From: Caballeronia grimmiae
GTDB lineage: Bacteria > Pseudomonadota > Gammaproteobacteria > Burkholderiales > Burkholderiaceae
DNA: 64,000 nt
Assembly (NCBI RefSeq): GCF_000698555.1
Contig: NZ_JFHE01000003.1
Coordinates: 62,001-126,000, forward strand
Direction: 5' to 3'
The notes under the pieces were generated by a model, which searched no databases, was not told the DNA's origin, and saw only the letters and a program-made list of their open reading frames with translations. Below are positions 1 through 9,298 of this stretch, piece after piece (position 1 is the first letter of the stretch; each line of letters begins with the position of its first letter). The position numbers and the translations under genes are program-made.

Positions 1-51
1 GAGATGATCAACGGGCGCATCGAGTATTTCGTCGATTGCGTGCGTGATTGA
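1..51 (+). CDS. C-terminal tail of an unidentified protein (partial)
   Basis: The window opens inside a reading frame that ends in TGA at 49-51 and encodes EMINGRIEYFVDCVRD. Sixteen residues are too few to assign a family. A clear bidirectional terminator follows at 78-104, which supports this being a real gene end. Confidence 0.5.
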   Translation, partial: EMINGRIEYFVDCVRD

Positions 52-77
52 CGCCTTCGCTCTCCATGCGGCAAATG

Positions 78-104
78 AAAACGGCCCGCGCGGGCCGTTT
101 TTTT
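78..104. terminator. Bidirectional intrinsic terminator
   Basis: ACGGCCCG and CGGGCCGT form a GC-rich hairpin, with a T tract on the right and an A tract on the left. It lies between the rightward gene ending at 51 and the leftward gst ending at 127, so it can stop transcription from both sides. Confidence 0.8.
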
Positions 105-126
105 ATCGCTGAAGGGCTGCGATGCG

Positions 127-732
127 TCAGATCAGACCTTCGGCCTTCATTGCCGCTTGAACCGCAGCGCGTGCGCCCACGCGCGACTGATAGGCGACCA
201 GCGCCGGCCACTTGTTCAGGTCGAGATCGATGTGCCGCGCCCAGCTAAGCACGGTGAAGAGATACGCATCGGCGATGCCGAATTCACTGCCGAGCAGGAA
301 CTGCTTGTCGTCGATGTGCTTCGCGACGTAAGCCAGACGGCGGTCGAGATTGGCCATCGCTGCCGCTTTCCAGTCGCTCGACGCGGCCGGATTGAAGAAC
401 GGCGAGAAGTTCTTGTGCAGTTCGGTGCCGATGAACGTGAGCCATCCTTGCAGGCGATAGCGCGCCATGGCGTCGGCGAGCGGCGCCAGATGCTTCGCGG
501 GCACCTGATCGGCGATGTACTGCATGATCGCCGGGCCTTCGGTCAGCAATTCGCCGTTATCGAGTTGCAGCGCGGGCACGTAGCCTTTTGCGTTGATCGC
601 CGAGAAATCCGCGCCGCTTGCGGTCAGCTTCGTTTTCAGATCGACTGCTTCGATCTCGTACGGCAGACCGGACTCTTCAAGAACAATGTGCGATGCAAGC
701 GAACATGCGCCGGCCTTGTAAAACAGTTTCAT
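127..732 (-). CDS. gst: Glutathione S-transferase, beta class
   Basis: This 201-residue cytosolic protein conjugates glutathione to electrophiles. The N-terminal thioredoxin-like domain (about 1-80) begins MKLFYKAGAC, with Cys10 at the position typical of bacterial beta-class enzymes. The cis-Pro loop reads GYVPAL and the glutathione-contacting motif reads TEGPAIMQYIAD. An all-alpha C-terminal domain follows. The ATG at 732 is chosen because GGAG lies about 8 bases upstream; an in-frame TTG four codons earlier has no such site. Length fits the family. It stands alone, converging on the terminator at 78-104. Confidence 0.9.
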   Translation of the reverse strand: MKLFYKAGACSLASHIVLEESGLPYEIEAVDLKTKLTASGADFSAINAKGYVPALQLDNGELLTEGPAIMQYIADQVPAKHLAPLADAMARYRLQGWLTFIGTELHKNFSPFFNPAASSDWKAAAMANLDRRLAYVAKHIDDKQFLLGSEFGIADAYLFTVLSWARHIDLDLNKWPALVAYQSRVGARAAVQAAMKAEGLI

Positions 733-926
733 TCGAATCTCCAAGTAAATCGCGGAGCATTATGAACGATTCGAATGGGAGCCGGCAGTGACGGGTGAGG
801 AATGGTTCATGTCGTCGGGCGAAATGATGGGTGGTGCGAAGCGGTGACGAATCGGATAAATCGTGTATGACTTCGTAAGCCTAACGACTACGCTGGCGAA
901 TCGAACACTGATAAGAAAGGTCAACA

Positions 927-1415
927 ATGAGCGCGAGGCCACCATTCGCGAGCGCATGGCTCGCTTTCCTTGACGTGCGCGTGAGCGTGGCGGGAGTGGG
1001 GAAGCTAATCGGCGGCCGGGTGAACGACAATGTCAAAGCTGGCATTTTCCAGAACGCCTGCCCGATCAGAATGAGCTATGTATTGAACCGCACTGGTTTC
1101 CCTGTCAGGAAGGACGCTGCTTATGCATCCGTGTCGGGCGCCGACGGTGCACAGTATCTGTTTCGAGTGAACGACATGATGGCTTATCTCGAACGTCAGT
1201 TCGGCAAGCCGGAGAAAACGGTCAAGTCCCCCAGGGAGGATGATTTCCGCGGCGAGAAGGGCATTCTCGTTGTTCGAGGACACGGCTGGGACAACGCGCA
1301 AGGGCACGTCACCTTGTGGGACGGCAATGCGTGTTCGGATTCATGCCATCTGCTTCACAACCCCGACAACGGCACGTTTATTCCCGAAACAGCATTGCTA
1401 TGGAAGTTGCACTGA
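927..1415 (+). CDS. tae4: Type VI secretion amidase effector, Tae4 family
   Basis: This 162-residue protein matches the Tae4 family, peptidoglycan amidases (DL-endopeptidases) delivered by type VI secretion into rival cells, where they cut the D-Glu-mDAP bond. Motifs seen: FQNACPIRMSYVLN with nucleophile Cys45, GHVTLWDG with His127, and Asp138 within CSDSC. Cys136 and Cys140 match the pair that forms a disulfide in the Salmonella protein. There is no signal peptide, as expected for a T6SS cargo. The ATG at 927 follows AAGAAAGG. The stop overlaps the start of tai4 by one base, giving translational coupling. Base composition looks less GC-rich than its neighbours, and no vgrG, hcp or tss gene is in the window, so this is an orphan effector. 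Confidence 0.9.
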   Translation: MSARPPFASAWLAFLDVRVSVAGVGKLIGGRVNDNVKAGIFQNACPIRMSYVLNRTGFPVRKDAAYASVSGADGAQYLFRVNDMMAYLERQFGKPEKTVKSPREDDFRGEKGILVVRGHGWDNAQGHVTLWDGNACSDSCHLLHNPDNGTFIPETALLWKLH

Positions 1416-1789
1416 TGCGCACATTCGTCGCAGGCGTCGCGCTCTTCGTACTAAGTCAAGCCGTCGCCGCAGCGCACTCTGCATCGATGGTAGAACAACA
1501 GGCGCTTTTGAAGCGATGGGCATTGAGCCGATGCCTCGGGAAGGTCTACGCTGACGCGGCAGTGAAGCGGGACGCCGAGGCCACGGCCAGCATCTATCTC
1601 GAAGCCGGCATTGTTCCGGCGGATGCGTACAGCGCAGTCGATCAGTTGGCGACCGACTACGCGAACCGGCATTACACCGGCTCGATCGACTCGTCTTTCG
1701 GAACGAAGAAGTGCATCGACTTGTTCGACGGCAAGCCGCTCGACCACCTCACCAAACGCCTCGTCAACCCGCCGCGCCTCCGCCGCTAA
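1415..1789 (+). CDS. tai4: Type VI amidase immunity protein, Tai4 family
   Basis: This 124-residue protein starts at the ATG inside TGATG at the end of tae4. Residues 1-20 form a Sec signal peptide (MRTFVAGVALFVLSQAVAAA), so the mature protein is periplasmic, where the cognate amidase acts. The rest is helical and hydrophilic with two cysteines (RCLGKVY and KKCIDLF) plus a conserved-looking AYSAVDQLATDYANRHY stretch typical of Tai4. Family knowledge: Tai4 dimers occlude the Tae4 active site and protect the producer and its kin. The gene ends four bases into the convergent bestrophin gene. Confidence 0.85.
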   Translation: MRTFVAGVALFVLSQAVAAAHSASMVEQQALLKRWALSRCLGKVYADAAVKRDAEATASIYLEAGIVPADAYSAVDQLATDYANRHYTGSIDSSFGTKKCIDLFDGKPLDHLTKRLVNPPRLRR

Positions 1790-2718
1790 TCAACGATGAA
1801 CATCCGCGACGGCTCCCGCGCGGCGGGCGGCGCGGAAGCAAACCCCGGATCGGCCGCCATATCGTGCAGCGCGGCTTCGAGCGTCGCGCATATCGCGCTC
1901 AGCGCGAGATCGTTCTCCTCCAGCCCGAACGGGTCCTCGATCTGCGCGGCGATCGCTTCGAGCGCCATGAACGCGTACGCCACCAGCAGCGCGAAGAGCG
2001 GCGTCAGCACGCCCGCGCCATCGACGAGGCCGAACGGCAGCAGAAAGCAGAACACGTAGATCGTGCGATGGATCATCACCGAGTACGAAAACGGCAGCGG
2101 CGTCGATGCAAGCCGCTCGCATCCGCCGACGACCACCGACAGCGCATTCAGGTTGTGGTCCATCGCGAGCACCGCGTAGCCGTCGAGCGACGCTTCGCGC
2201 TTACGCTCCGCGATCCACTCGCCGAGCCACAGCAGGATCGTCGCGGGCTTGTATTGCGCGGCGTCCACCCGCGCGAGCAATTCGGGCGGCAGGCGCGGCG
2301 CGAGATCGGCGGACGCGTCGGTGCCGCGTAACTGGTGCCGCAGCGCATGCGCGAAGCCGCCGATCGCGGCGAGAAAGCGCCGTGTCGCTTCCGTATCGCG
2401 CGGATGCTGCAACGCCAGCGCCTGCCGCGCAAGCGAACGCGCCGTAATCAGCAGCGATCCCCATAGCTTGCGGCCTTCCCACCAGCGGTCATAGCTCGCG
2501 CTGTTGCGAAAGCCGAGAAACACCGCGAGCGCGATCCCGACGAGCGCGAACGGCGGCGTGCCGAGCCCGATCGGGTAGTGGCGCATGTGGTCGTGCATGA
2601 AGATCGCCGCGACCGACAGCGCGAAAATCAGCCCGAGGCGCGGCAGCAATTGCGGCAGCACGGAGCCGCGCCAGACGAACAGCAGGCGGAACCAGTGCAG
2701 CTTGGGGCGAATGATCAT
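1786..2718 (-). CDS. Bestrophin-like (UPF0187/YneE) membrane channel
   Basis: The protein has 310 residues. It carries the bestrophin/UPF0187 hallmark near residues 45-85, with FALVGIALAVFLGFRNS followed by ASYDRWWEGRKLWG, and hydrophobic segments near the N-terminus and around residues 210-250. Bacterial bestrophins form pentameric inner-membrane channels; a sodium-selective homolog is known from Klebsiella, while animal homologs pass chloride, so ion selectivity is not predictable here. Its last codons overlap the end of tai4 from the opposite strand. No convincing Shine-Dalgarno precedes the ATG at 2718. Confidence 0.85.
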   Translation of the reverse strand: MIIRPKLHWFRLLFVWRGSVLPQLLPRLGLIFALSVAAIFMHDHMRHYPIGLGTPPFALVGIALAVFLGFRNSASYDRWWEGRKLWGSLLITARSLARQALALQHPRDTEATRRFLAAIGGFAHALRHQLRGTDASADLAPRLPPELLARVDAAQYKPATILLWLGEWIAERKREASLDGYAVLAMDHNLNALSVVVGGCERLASTPLPFSYSVMIHRTIYVFCFLLPFGLVDGAGVLTPLFALLVAYAFMALEAIAAQIEDPFGLEENDLALSAICATLEAALHDMAADPGFASAPPAAREPSRMFIVD

Positions 2719-2776
2719 GATGGAGCGCCAGGGACGATCACGCGATTATCCCGAAATGCCGGCGATCGCGTGGCAA

Positions 2777-2803
2777 CAAAAAAGGCCGTCGAATCCGACG
2801 GCC
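2777..2803 (-). terminator. Intrinsic terminator of argH
   Basis: On the minus strand, GGCCGTCG, a four-base loop and CGACGGCC form a perfect 8-bp stem followed by seven T residues, about 30 bases after the argH stop. Confidence 0.85.
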
Positions 2804-2834
2804 CTTCATGCAATGCTTCGATGCAAGCGCGCGT

Positions 2835-4238
2835 TCAGAGCGCCGCCCGCGCAGCCTTCGCCGCCGCGCGCACCTGGTCCGGCGCGGTTCCGCCCGGATG
2901 ATTGCGGCTCGCGACCGAGCCTTCGAGCGTCAGATAGCTGAACACGTCTTCGCCGATCAGATGCGCGACGTTCGGCAACTCGATGCGCATCGCGTCTAGC
3001 GACAGGTCCGCGAGATCGCAGCCGCGATCGTCACAGATGCGCACCGCGTGCGCGACGGCTTCGTGCGCGTCGCGGAAGGGCAGGCCGCGCTTCACGAGAT
3101 AGTCCGCGAGATCGGTGGCCGTCGAGAAGCCTTGCAGCGCCGCGGCGCGCATCGCTTGCGGCTTGACCGTGATGCCCGCCGCCATCTCCGAGAAGATACG
3201 CAGCGTATCGGCGACGGTATCGACCGTATCGAAGAGCGGTTCCTTGTCTTCCTGATTGTCCTTGTTGTACGCGAGCGGCTGGCCCTTCATCAGCGTCAGC
3301 AGCGCCATCAGGTGCCCGTTCACGCGACCCGTCTTTCCGCGTGCCAGTTCGGGCACATCGGGATTTTTTTTCTGCGGCATGATCGACGAGCCGGTGCAGA
3401 AGCGATCCGCGAGATCGATGAAGCCCACGCGCGGGCTCATCCACAGCACCAGTTCTTCCGAGAAGCGCGACACGTGCGTCATCACGAGCGCGGCCGCCGC
3501 CGTGAATTCGATCGCGAAGTCGCGGTCGGACACGGCGTCCAGCGAATTGGCGCAAATGCCGTCGAAGCCGAGCGACGCCGCTACCGCTTGACGGTCGATC
3601 GGATAACTCGTCCCCGCGAGCGCCGCCGCGCCGAGCGGCAGGCGATTCAAGCGCTTGCGGCAATCGCGCATGCGTTCGGCATCGCGGGCGAACATCTCGA
3701 CGTAGGCGAGCAGGTGATGCCCGAACGTCACCGGCTGCGCGACCTGCAAATGCGTGAAGCCGGGCATGATCGTGTCGGCATGCTTCTCGGCCATGTCGAT
3801 GAGCGCGCCGCGCAGGTCCGTCAGCAGGCCGCCGATGCGGTCGATCTCGCCGCGCAGCCACAGGCGGATGTCGGTCGCGACCTGATCGTTGCGCGAGCGG
3901 CCGGTGTGCAGGCGCTTGCCGGCATCGCCGATCAACGCCGTCAGGCGCGCCTCGATGTTCAGGTGCACGTCTTCCAGGTCCAGCTTCCACTCGAATTCGC
4001 CGCGCTCGATTTCGCCCTTGATCTGCGCCATGCCGCGCTCGATGGCCGCGAGGTCATCGGCGCTGATGATTTTCTGCGCGGCGAGCATGGATGCGTGCGC
4101 GAGCGAGCCTTGAATGTCGACGAGCGCAAGCCGCTTGTCGAAAAACACCGACGACGTATAGCGCTTGACGAGCTCCGACATCGGCTCGGAGAAGCGAGCC
4201 GACCAGGCTTCGCCTTTTTTGTGGAGTTGGGACGTCAT
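2835..4238 (-). CDS. argH: Argininosuccinate lyase
   Basis: This 467-residue enzyme splits argininosuccinate into arginine and fumarate, the last step of arginine synthesis. It belongs to the fumarase/aspartase superfamily. The signature [11 protein letters not shown] is at 283-293 with the catalytic serine at 285, and HTGRSRND is at 111-118. The length is normal. The gene is flanked by its own terminator (2777-2803) and by an unrelated regulator gene upstream on the same strand, 67 bases away, so it looks monocistronic. Confidence 0.97.
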   Translation of the reverse strand: MTSQLHKKGEAWSARFSEPMSELVKRYTSSVFFDKRLALVDIQGSLAHASMLAAQKIISADDLAAIERGMAQIKGEIERGEFEWKLDLEDVHLNIEARLTALIGDAGKRLHTGRSRNDQVATDIRLWLRGEIDRIGGLLTDLRGALIDMAEKHADTIMPGFTHLQVAQPVTFGHHLLAYVEMFARDAERMRDCRKRLNRLPLGAAALAGTSYPIDRQAVAASLGFDGICANSLDAVSDRDFAIEFTAAAALVMTHVSRFSEELVLWMSPRVGFIDLADRFCTGSSIMPQKKNPDVPELARGKTGRVNGHLMALLTLMKGQPLAYNKDNQEDKEPLFDTVDTVADTLRIFSEMAAGITVKPQAMRAAALQGFSTATDLADYLVKRGLPFRDAHEAVAHAVRICDDRGCDLADLSLDAMRIELPNVAHLIGEDVFSYLTLEGSVASRNHPGGTAPDQVRAAAKAARAAL

Positions 4239-4305
4239 GGTGATGTTGTCAGCGGTTGGAGCGGCTTTGCGTCAAGCCGGAAGACGAAGATTTTAACATT
4301 CGGGA

Positions 4306-5115
4306 CTATTCCGACCCGACCAGAATCACCAGCTTCAGATCCTCGCGATGCGCGGGCTTGAACGTGATCTGATTGAAAACGATGCGCCCGCGCACCGGAT
4401 GCTGAAACGCGCGCTCGCCGCCTTCGCGCTCGAAGACGTCCTGCGAGGCCCAGTAACGCGCGAAGGCATCGCTGGCGGCTGTCAGCGAATCGATCAGCGC
4501 GCGCGTGGGCGGGTCGTTCAGGTGACGGATGGAATCGGCGCGAAATTCGGCGGCGAGCCGCCGCGCGCGCGTTTCCCAATCGACGATCAATTCCCGCGCG
4601 GCCATCGACGTGAACGTGTACGCCAGCAGATTGCGGTCGTGCTCGCCGTCGAGCCAGCCGACGAACAGCTCGGCGGCGGGCGCGTTCCAGCGCAGCGCAT
4701 TCCACTGGCGGTCGAGCACGTAGGCGGGCGCGCCGATCAGCCCAACCGTCTGCAGCAGCGCGGCCGGCACGTCCTGCGCGGCGGGATCGGGCTCGGCGGG
4801 ATCGCGCTGGGCGGCGAGCTCGAACAGGTAAGCCCGCTCCGCCCGCGACAGTTGCAGCGCGACCGCGATGCGCGCGAGGGCGTCGGCGGAAGCGGACACC
4901 GGGCGGCCCTGCTCGATCCACGTGTACCACGTCGGGCTCACGCCGCAGAGCTGCGCGACTTCCTCGCGCCGCAGCCCGGGCGTGCGGCGGCGCGGTCCCG
5001 GCGGCAAGCCGACGGCGAGCGGCGACAGGCGTTCGCGATGCGTGCGGATGAAATCGCCGAGTGCGCGGGCAGGCGTCTCGGGCAACGGCTCGGAAGAGTT
5101 TTTCTCAGCGTTCAT
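4306..5115 (-). CDS. XRE-family regulator with MmyB-like ligand domain
   Basis: This 269-residue transcription factor has two parts. Residues about 18-80 form a helix-turn-helix (RTPGLRREEVAQLCGVS, then WYTWIEQG), the pattern shared by MmyB/Streptomyces-type XRE regulators. Residues about 105-265 match the PAS-like MmyB ligand-binding domain, with APAYVLDRQWNALRWN and a hydrophobic pocket that binds fatty-acid-like ligands in a characterised homolog. It is divergent from a methyltransferase gene and shares a 113-base intergenic region containing a perfect palindrome (5165-5174), so it probably represses that gene and perhaps itself. The ligand is unknown. Confidence 0.85.
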   Translation of the reverse strand: MNAEKNSSEPLPETPARALGDFIRTHRERLSPLAVGLPPGPRRRTPGLRREEVAQLCGVSPTWYTWIEQGRPVSASADALARIAVALQLSRAERAYLFELAAQRDPAEPDPAAQDVPAALLQTVGLIGAPAYVLDRQWNALRWNAPAAELFVGWLDGEHDRNLLAYTFTSMAARELIVDWETRARRLAAEFRADSIRHLNDPPTRALIDSLTAASDAFARYWASQDVFEREGGERAFQHPVRGRIVFNQITFKPAHREDLKLVILVGSE

Positions 5116-5159
5116 TCAGACTTCGACAGGTGGTTCCGATACCAGAATATCTACTCAAC

Positions 5160-5188
5160 TTGTACTGGTACCAGGCGGGCTCTATTGT
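5160..5188 (+). promoter_or_regulatory. Sigma-70 promoter with embedded palindromic operator
   Basis: TTGTAC (5160-5165) and TATTGT (5183-5188) are separated by 17 bases, a good vegetative promoter for the methyltransferase. The 10-bp perfect palindrome CTGGTACCAG (5165-5174) starts at the last base of the -35 box. A second half site, ATACCAG, lies at 5139-5145. Binding of the divergent XRE/MmyB regulator here would block RNA polymerase. Assigning that regulator is inference from gene arrangement. Confidence 0.6.
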
Positions 5189-5228
5189 AGCGGCAGGCAC
5201 TTCAGCCGACGACAAAACGGAGCCCACG

Positions 5229-5993
5229 ATGAAACACCACGAACAGGTCGCCGACGCCTTTGGCTCGACCGCCGCCGCGTATCTCACGAGCCAGGTTCAC
5301 GCGACCGGCGCGGACTTGCAGAATCTCGCCGCGACCTTCGCGGCCACGTGCGGCAACGCGACGGTGCTCGACATGGGCTGCGGCGCGGGCCACGCGAGCT
5401 TTGCGATCGCCCCGCATGTGCGGGAAGTGGTGGCGTACGACATCGCGCCGCAGATGCTCGCCACGGTCGATGCCGCCGCGAAGGAACGCGGCCTCGCGAC
5501 GATCCGCACGCAGCAGGGCGCCGCCGAGACGCTGCCGTTCGACGATGCATCGTTCAACTGGGCCGTGAGCCGCATGAGCGCGCATCACTGGCGCGACGTG
5601 CCGCGCGCGCTCCGGGAAGCGCATCGCGTGCTGAAGCCGGGCGGGCGGCTGAAGTTCATCGATATTGCGGGCATCGACGATCCGCTTTACGACACGCATA
5701 TCCAGGCGATCGAATTGCTGCGCGACGCGTCGCACATTCGCGACTATCGCGCAAACGAGTGGATCGCGATGCTCGACGCAGCCGGCTTCGACGCGCAGGT
5801 GACCGAGCGCTGGCGCATTCCGCTGGAATTCGAAGCGTGGGTAGCGCGGATGCGCACGCCGCCGGAGCGCGTGACCGCGATCCGCTCGATGTGGACGAGC
5901 GCCCCCGACGAAGTGCGCCAGTACTTCAGCGTGCAGGACGACTGCTCGTTCGAACTGGACGCGTTGATGATCGAGGCGAAGCGCCGCAACTGA
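5229..5993 (+). CDS. Class I SAM-dependent methyltransferase (UbiE-like)
   Basis: This 254-residue protein has a Rossmann-fold methyltransferase core. The SAM motif VLDMGCGAGHASFAI lies near 50-64, a YDIAPQML acidic loop follows, then LPFDDASFNWAVS (post motif I/II), then a LREAHRVLKPGG motif near 130. The architecture resembles Methyltransf_11 and UbiE-type small-molecule methyltransferases. The substrate cannot be inferred. The ATG at 5229 has GGAG 8 bases upstream. It is divergent from an MmyB-type regulator, a common pairing in which the regulator controls a single nearby enzyme or dehydrogenase. Confidence 0.85.
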   Translation: MKHHEQVADAFGSTAAAYLTSQVHATGADLQNLAATFAATCGNATVLDMGCGAGHASFAIAPHVREVVAYDIAPQMLATVDAAAKERGLATIRTQQGAAETLPFDDASFNWAVSRMSAHHWRDVPRALREAHRVLKPGGRLKFIDIAGIDDPLYDTHIQAIELLRDASHIRDYRANEWIAMLDAAGFDAQVTERWRIPLEFEAWVARMRTPPERVTAIRSMWTSAPDEVRQYFSVQDDCSFELDALMIEAKRRN

Positions 5994-6015
5994 CGCGTTC
6001 GCCCCGGCGGGATCG

Positions 6016-9000
6016 TCAGCCGGTATTGCGCAAGCCTGCCGCGATCCCGTTGATCGTCAAATGAATGCCGCGCCGCAGCCGCACGTTCTGGTCTCCCGAA
6101 CGATGACGCTTGAGCAGTTCCACTTGCAGGTGATTCAGCGGATCGAGATACGGGAAGCGGTTCTTGATCGAGCGCGCGAGCAGCGGGTTGTCGGCAAGCC
6201 GCTCGCTCTTGCCGGTGATTTCCCCGAGCACGCGGCAGGTGCGCTCGTGTTCGGCGACGATCCGCTCGAACACGAGCTTGCGCAGCTTCTTGTCGCTGAC
6301 GAGCTGCGCATAGCGCGAGGCCACCGCGAGATCGGTTTTCGCGAGCACCATGTCCATGTTCGACAGCAGGTTCTGAAAGAACGGCCACGTCTTGTGCATC
6401 TTGCGCAGCGTGGCGAGGCGCTTCGTGCGGTCGGCGTCGGATGCGGCCTGATCCAGATAGGCCGTGACCGCGCTGCCGAAGCCGTACCAGCCCGTCAGCA
6501 GCAAGCGGCACTGTCCCCATGAGAAGCCCCACGGAATCGCGCGCAAATCCTCGATCTTGCGATGCTTCGGGTCCTGCAGCTTGCGCGACGCCGGCCGGCT
6601 GCCGATGTTCAGCTCCGCGATTTCCGCAATCGGCGTCGACGAGAAGAAGTAATCGGTGAAGCCGGGCGTCTCGTAGACGAGCGCGCGATATGCGGACATC
6701 GCCGCATCGGAAAGCGTCTGCATGGTTGCTTCGAACTTCGGCAAATCGGCAGGGGCGTTTTCGTGCGGCAGGAGCGTGGCTTCCAGCGTCGCGGCGACGA
6801 CCGTTTCCAGATTGCGCCGCCCGATTTCCGGATTGCCGAACTTGCTCGCGATGACTTCGCCTTGCTCGGTCAGGCGAATCTGGCCGTCGACGGTGCCGGG
6901 CGGCTGCGACAGGATCGCCTGATAGGTCGGGCCGCCGCCGCGTCCGACGGTGCCGCCACGCCCGTGGAACAGCCTGAGCGTCGTGCGCCGCTGCTTGAAC
7001 AACGCGACGAGCGCCAGTTCCGCGCGATACAGCTCCCAGTTCGACGTGAGGAAGCCGCCGTCCTTGTTGCTGTCCGAATAGCCCAGCATGACTTCCTGCT
7101 CGCCGCCCTGATTCTCGATGAGCGCATCGACGCCCGGCAGCGAGAAGAGATCGCCCATGATGACGGGCGCATTGCGCAAGTCCGCGATCGTCTCGAAGAG
7201 CGGAATCACCATGAGGCCATCGCGCGCGGGATCGTCGTCGCTGCCGAGACAGCCTTGCAGGACGCCGGTTTCCTTCTGCAGCAGCATCACTTCCAGCAGG
7301 TCGCTGACGGTTTCCGTGTGGGAAATGATGTAGTTGCGCACGGCGCGCGCGCCGAATTTCTCGCGGGTCACGCGCGCCGCTTCGAGCACGCCGAGTTCGC
7401 TCGTCGCGAGATCGGAATAGCGCGCATAGGGCAGACGCAGCGGACGCGGCTGCGCCAGTTCCTTCAACAGCACGCGGCGCTTGTCTTCCTCCGAAAGCGC
7501 CGCGTAGTCCTGCTCGACGCCGCCGCGCGACAGCAGTTCCGCGACGACGGCTTCGTGGATGTCCGAACTCTGCCGCAGATCGATGCTCGCGAGATGGAAG
7601 CCGAACACTTCAGATGCCCGCGCGAGCGGCGACAGGCGCAGCGACGACAGGGACGCGCCGTGATGCTCCGCGAGCGAATCGATCAGCACGTGCAGATCGC
7701 GCGTGAACTCGGCGGCGTCGGCGTAGGGCGTCGCGCGGATCGGCGTCGCGCCGCGTCCCGCGCTGCGCACGGACACCGCGCCCTCGCCGAGCCGCACGCG
7801 CGCGCTCGCGGCGAGCCGCGTGTAGATGCCGATCAGCGCCCGGCGGTACGGCTCGTCCGTGCGATGCGGCGAGCGGTCCGGCGACGCATCGGCGAGTGCC
7901 TGCAGCGCCGCGCTCGATCCGGACAGCAGCTCCGACACCGACAACTCCGCGCCCAGCTTGTGCACTTCTTCGAGATAGTGTTCGAAGATGACGGTCGCCT
8001 GCCGGGTGATCGCGTTTTCGAGCGTCTCGGCGGTGACGTTCGGATTGCCGTCGCGGTCGCCGCCGATCCAGCTTCCCATCTGGAAGAACGGCGGCAGGCG
8101 CGCGGGCAGGCCGTGCTCGGCGAGCGCGGCTTCGATATCGGCGTAAAGCGCGGGAATTTCCTGCAGAAAGGTCGCGCGATAGTAGGACAGCGCGTTCTCG
8201 ATCTCATCGGCAACGGTCAGCCGCGCGTCGCGCAGCATGCGCGTCTGCCACAGCGACGTCACCCGTGCGCGCAGCACCGCTTCGTTCCGCGCACGTTCGC
8301 GGGCGGTCAGTTCCTGATCGCGCTCGGCGAGCAGCCGGGCGATGTCGTGCTGCGCATCCAGAATGCTCTTGCGCTGCACTTCGGTCGGATGCGCGGTGAG
8401 GACGGGGACGATCAGCGCGTCGTCGAAGAACTTCTGCAGCAACTTGCGCGTCGCGCTGACGTTCTTCTGTTCGCGCATCCGCTCGATGGCATAGGCGATT
8501 GCGCCGGGACGCGGCGCGGTGCCCGCGAGCGCGTGAATGCGCCGCCGGCGGTTGTGATGCCGGTCTTCCGCGATATTCGCCAGGTGCGAGAAATAGCTGA
8601 ACGCGCGCACGACGCTCACCGTCTGCTCCGGCGACAGCGCGCGCAGGCGTTTTTCCAGCGCCTGCGACGCATCGACATCGTCTTCGCGGCGGAATTTCAC
8701 GGCGGTCTGACGGATGGTCTCGACCATGTCGAACACGGCGTCGCCTTCCTGCTCGCGCAACACTTCACCGAGCAGCCGGCCGAGAAAGCGGATGTCCTCG
8801 AAGAGCGGGCGGTCCTTGTCGTCGCGGGCGCGGTTCGTGGGCTTCGCGCGTTCGGCGGACGTTTCGTCGATGACGGCGTCGGCCTTCGGCTTCTTGCGCG
8901 GCGTCACGGGGTCCGCTTTCTTCGATGGCTTCGCCTCGAACGCGAGCGGCGCGTCAGAGGATGAGTCAGGCAATGCGCCGTTGCTGCTGGCCGGGCGGGC

Positions 9001-9018
9001 CGATGCGGAAGACGTCAC
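6016..9018 (-). CDS. ppc: Phosphoenolpyruvate carboxylase
   Basis: This 1000-residue cytosolic enzyme adds bicarbonate to phosphoenolpyruvate to give oxaloacetate, replenishing the TCA cycle. Seen: the catalytic histidine motif [13 protein letters not shown] (His210), the [14 protein letters not shown] loop, the [10 protein letters not shown] motif and the conserved C-terminus ending LRNTG. The first 75 residues are a low-complexity, Lys/Ala/Ser-rich extension beyond the usual start. Translation probably begins at a GTG (9016-9018), since GAGGA lies 7-8 bases upstream and no nearby ATG fits. It is divergent from hemC. Confidence 0.97.
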   Translation of the reverse strand: MTSSASARPASSNGALPDSSSDAPLAFEAKPSKKADPVTPRKKPKADAVIDETSAERAKPTNRARDDKDRPLFEDIRFLGRLLGEVLREQEGDAVFDMVETIRQTAVKFRREDDVDASQALEKRLRALSPEQTVSVVRAFSYFSHLANIAEDRHHNRRRRIHALAGTAPRPGAIAYAIERMREQKNVSATRKLLQKFFDDALIVPVLTAHPTEVQRKSILDAQHDIARLLAERDQELTARERARNEAVLRARVTSLWQTRMLRDARLTVADEIENALSYYRATFLQEIPALYADIEAALAEHGLPARLPPFFQMGSWIGGDRDGNPNVTAETLENAITRQATVIFEHYLEEVHKLGAELSVSELLSGSSAALQALADASPDRSPHRTDEPYRRALIGIYTRLAASARVRLGEGAVSVRSAGRGATPIRATPYADAAEFTRDLHVLIDSLAEHHGASLSSLRLSPLARASEVFGFHLASIDLRQSSDIHEAVVAELLSRGGVEQDYAALSEEDKRRVLLKELAQPRPLRLPYARYSDLATSELGVLEAARVTREKFGARAVRNYIISHTETVSDLLEVMLLQKETGVLQGCLGSDDDPARDGLMVIPLFETIADLRNAPVIMGDLFSLPGVDALIENQGGEQEVMLGYSDSNKDGGFLTSNWELYRAELALVALFKQRRTTLRLFHGRGGTVGRGGGPTYQAILSQPPGTVDGQIRLTEQGEVIASKFGNPEIGRRNLETVVAATLEATLLPHENAPADLPKFEATMQTLSDAAMSAYRALVYETPGFTDYFFSSTPIAEIAELNIGSRPASRKLQDPKHRKIEDLRAIPWGFSWGQCRLLLTGWYGFGSAVTAYLDQAASDADRTKRLATLRKMHKTWPFFQNLLSNMDMVLAKTDLAVASRYAQLVSDKKLRKLVFERIVAEHERTCRVLGEITGKSERLADNPLLARSIKNRFPYLDPLNHLQVELLKRHRSGDQNVRLRRGIHLTINGIAAGLRNTG

Positions 9019-9298
9019 GTTGGATTCCTCTTTGATGCAAGCCAGAGAACATCGGCAGACGCGGCGGCCGGGGCCGGCGTCCTGGGCGTGTCATGCGGAT
9101 CAGCGAAAGCGGACGTGCTCGAAGCGCGGTGTGGCGGCGCACGTGTCTCCCCGTGCCGCGGCCACGCACGGCGCCGACCTCGCAGGCGCTCGGAAAGGCG
9201 CACCAGACAAGGCTCCGGCGTGCCGCCCGCGCCAAATGGACCCTGGCGTGCGTGCTACCATTATTCGTTATTTCATCCCGTCATTCGATCGAGCATCA

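Noticed and set aside
6562..8964. 800-codon open frame on the plus strand opposite ppc
   Set aside because: It is the antisense of ppc. High GC content leaves long stop-free frames; the product is Arg/Ala-rich without any domain, and ppc is unambiguous.
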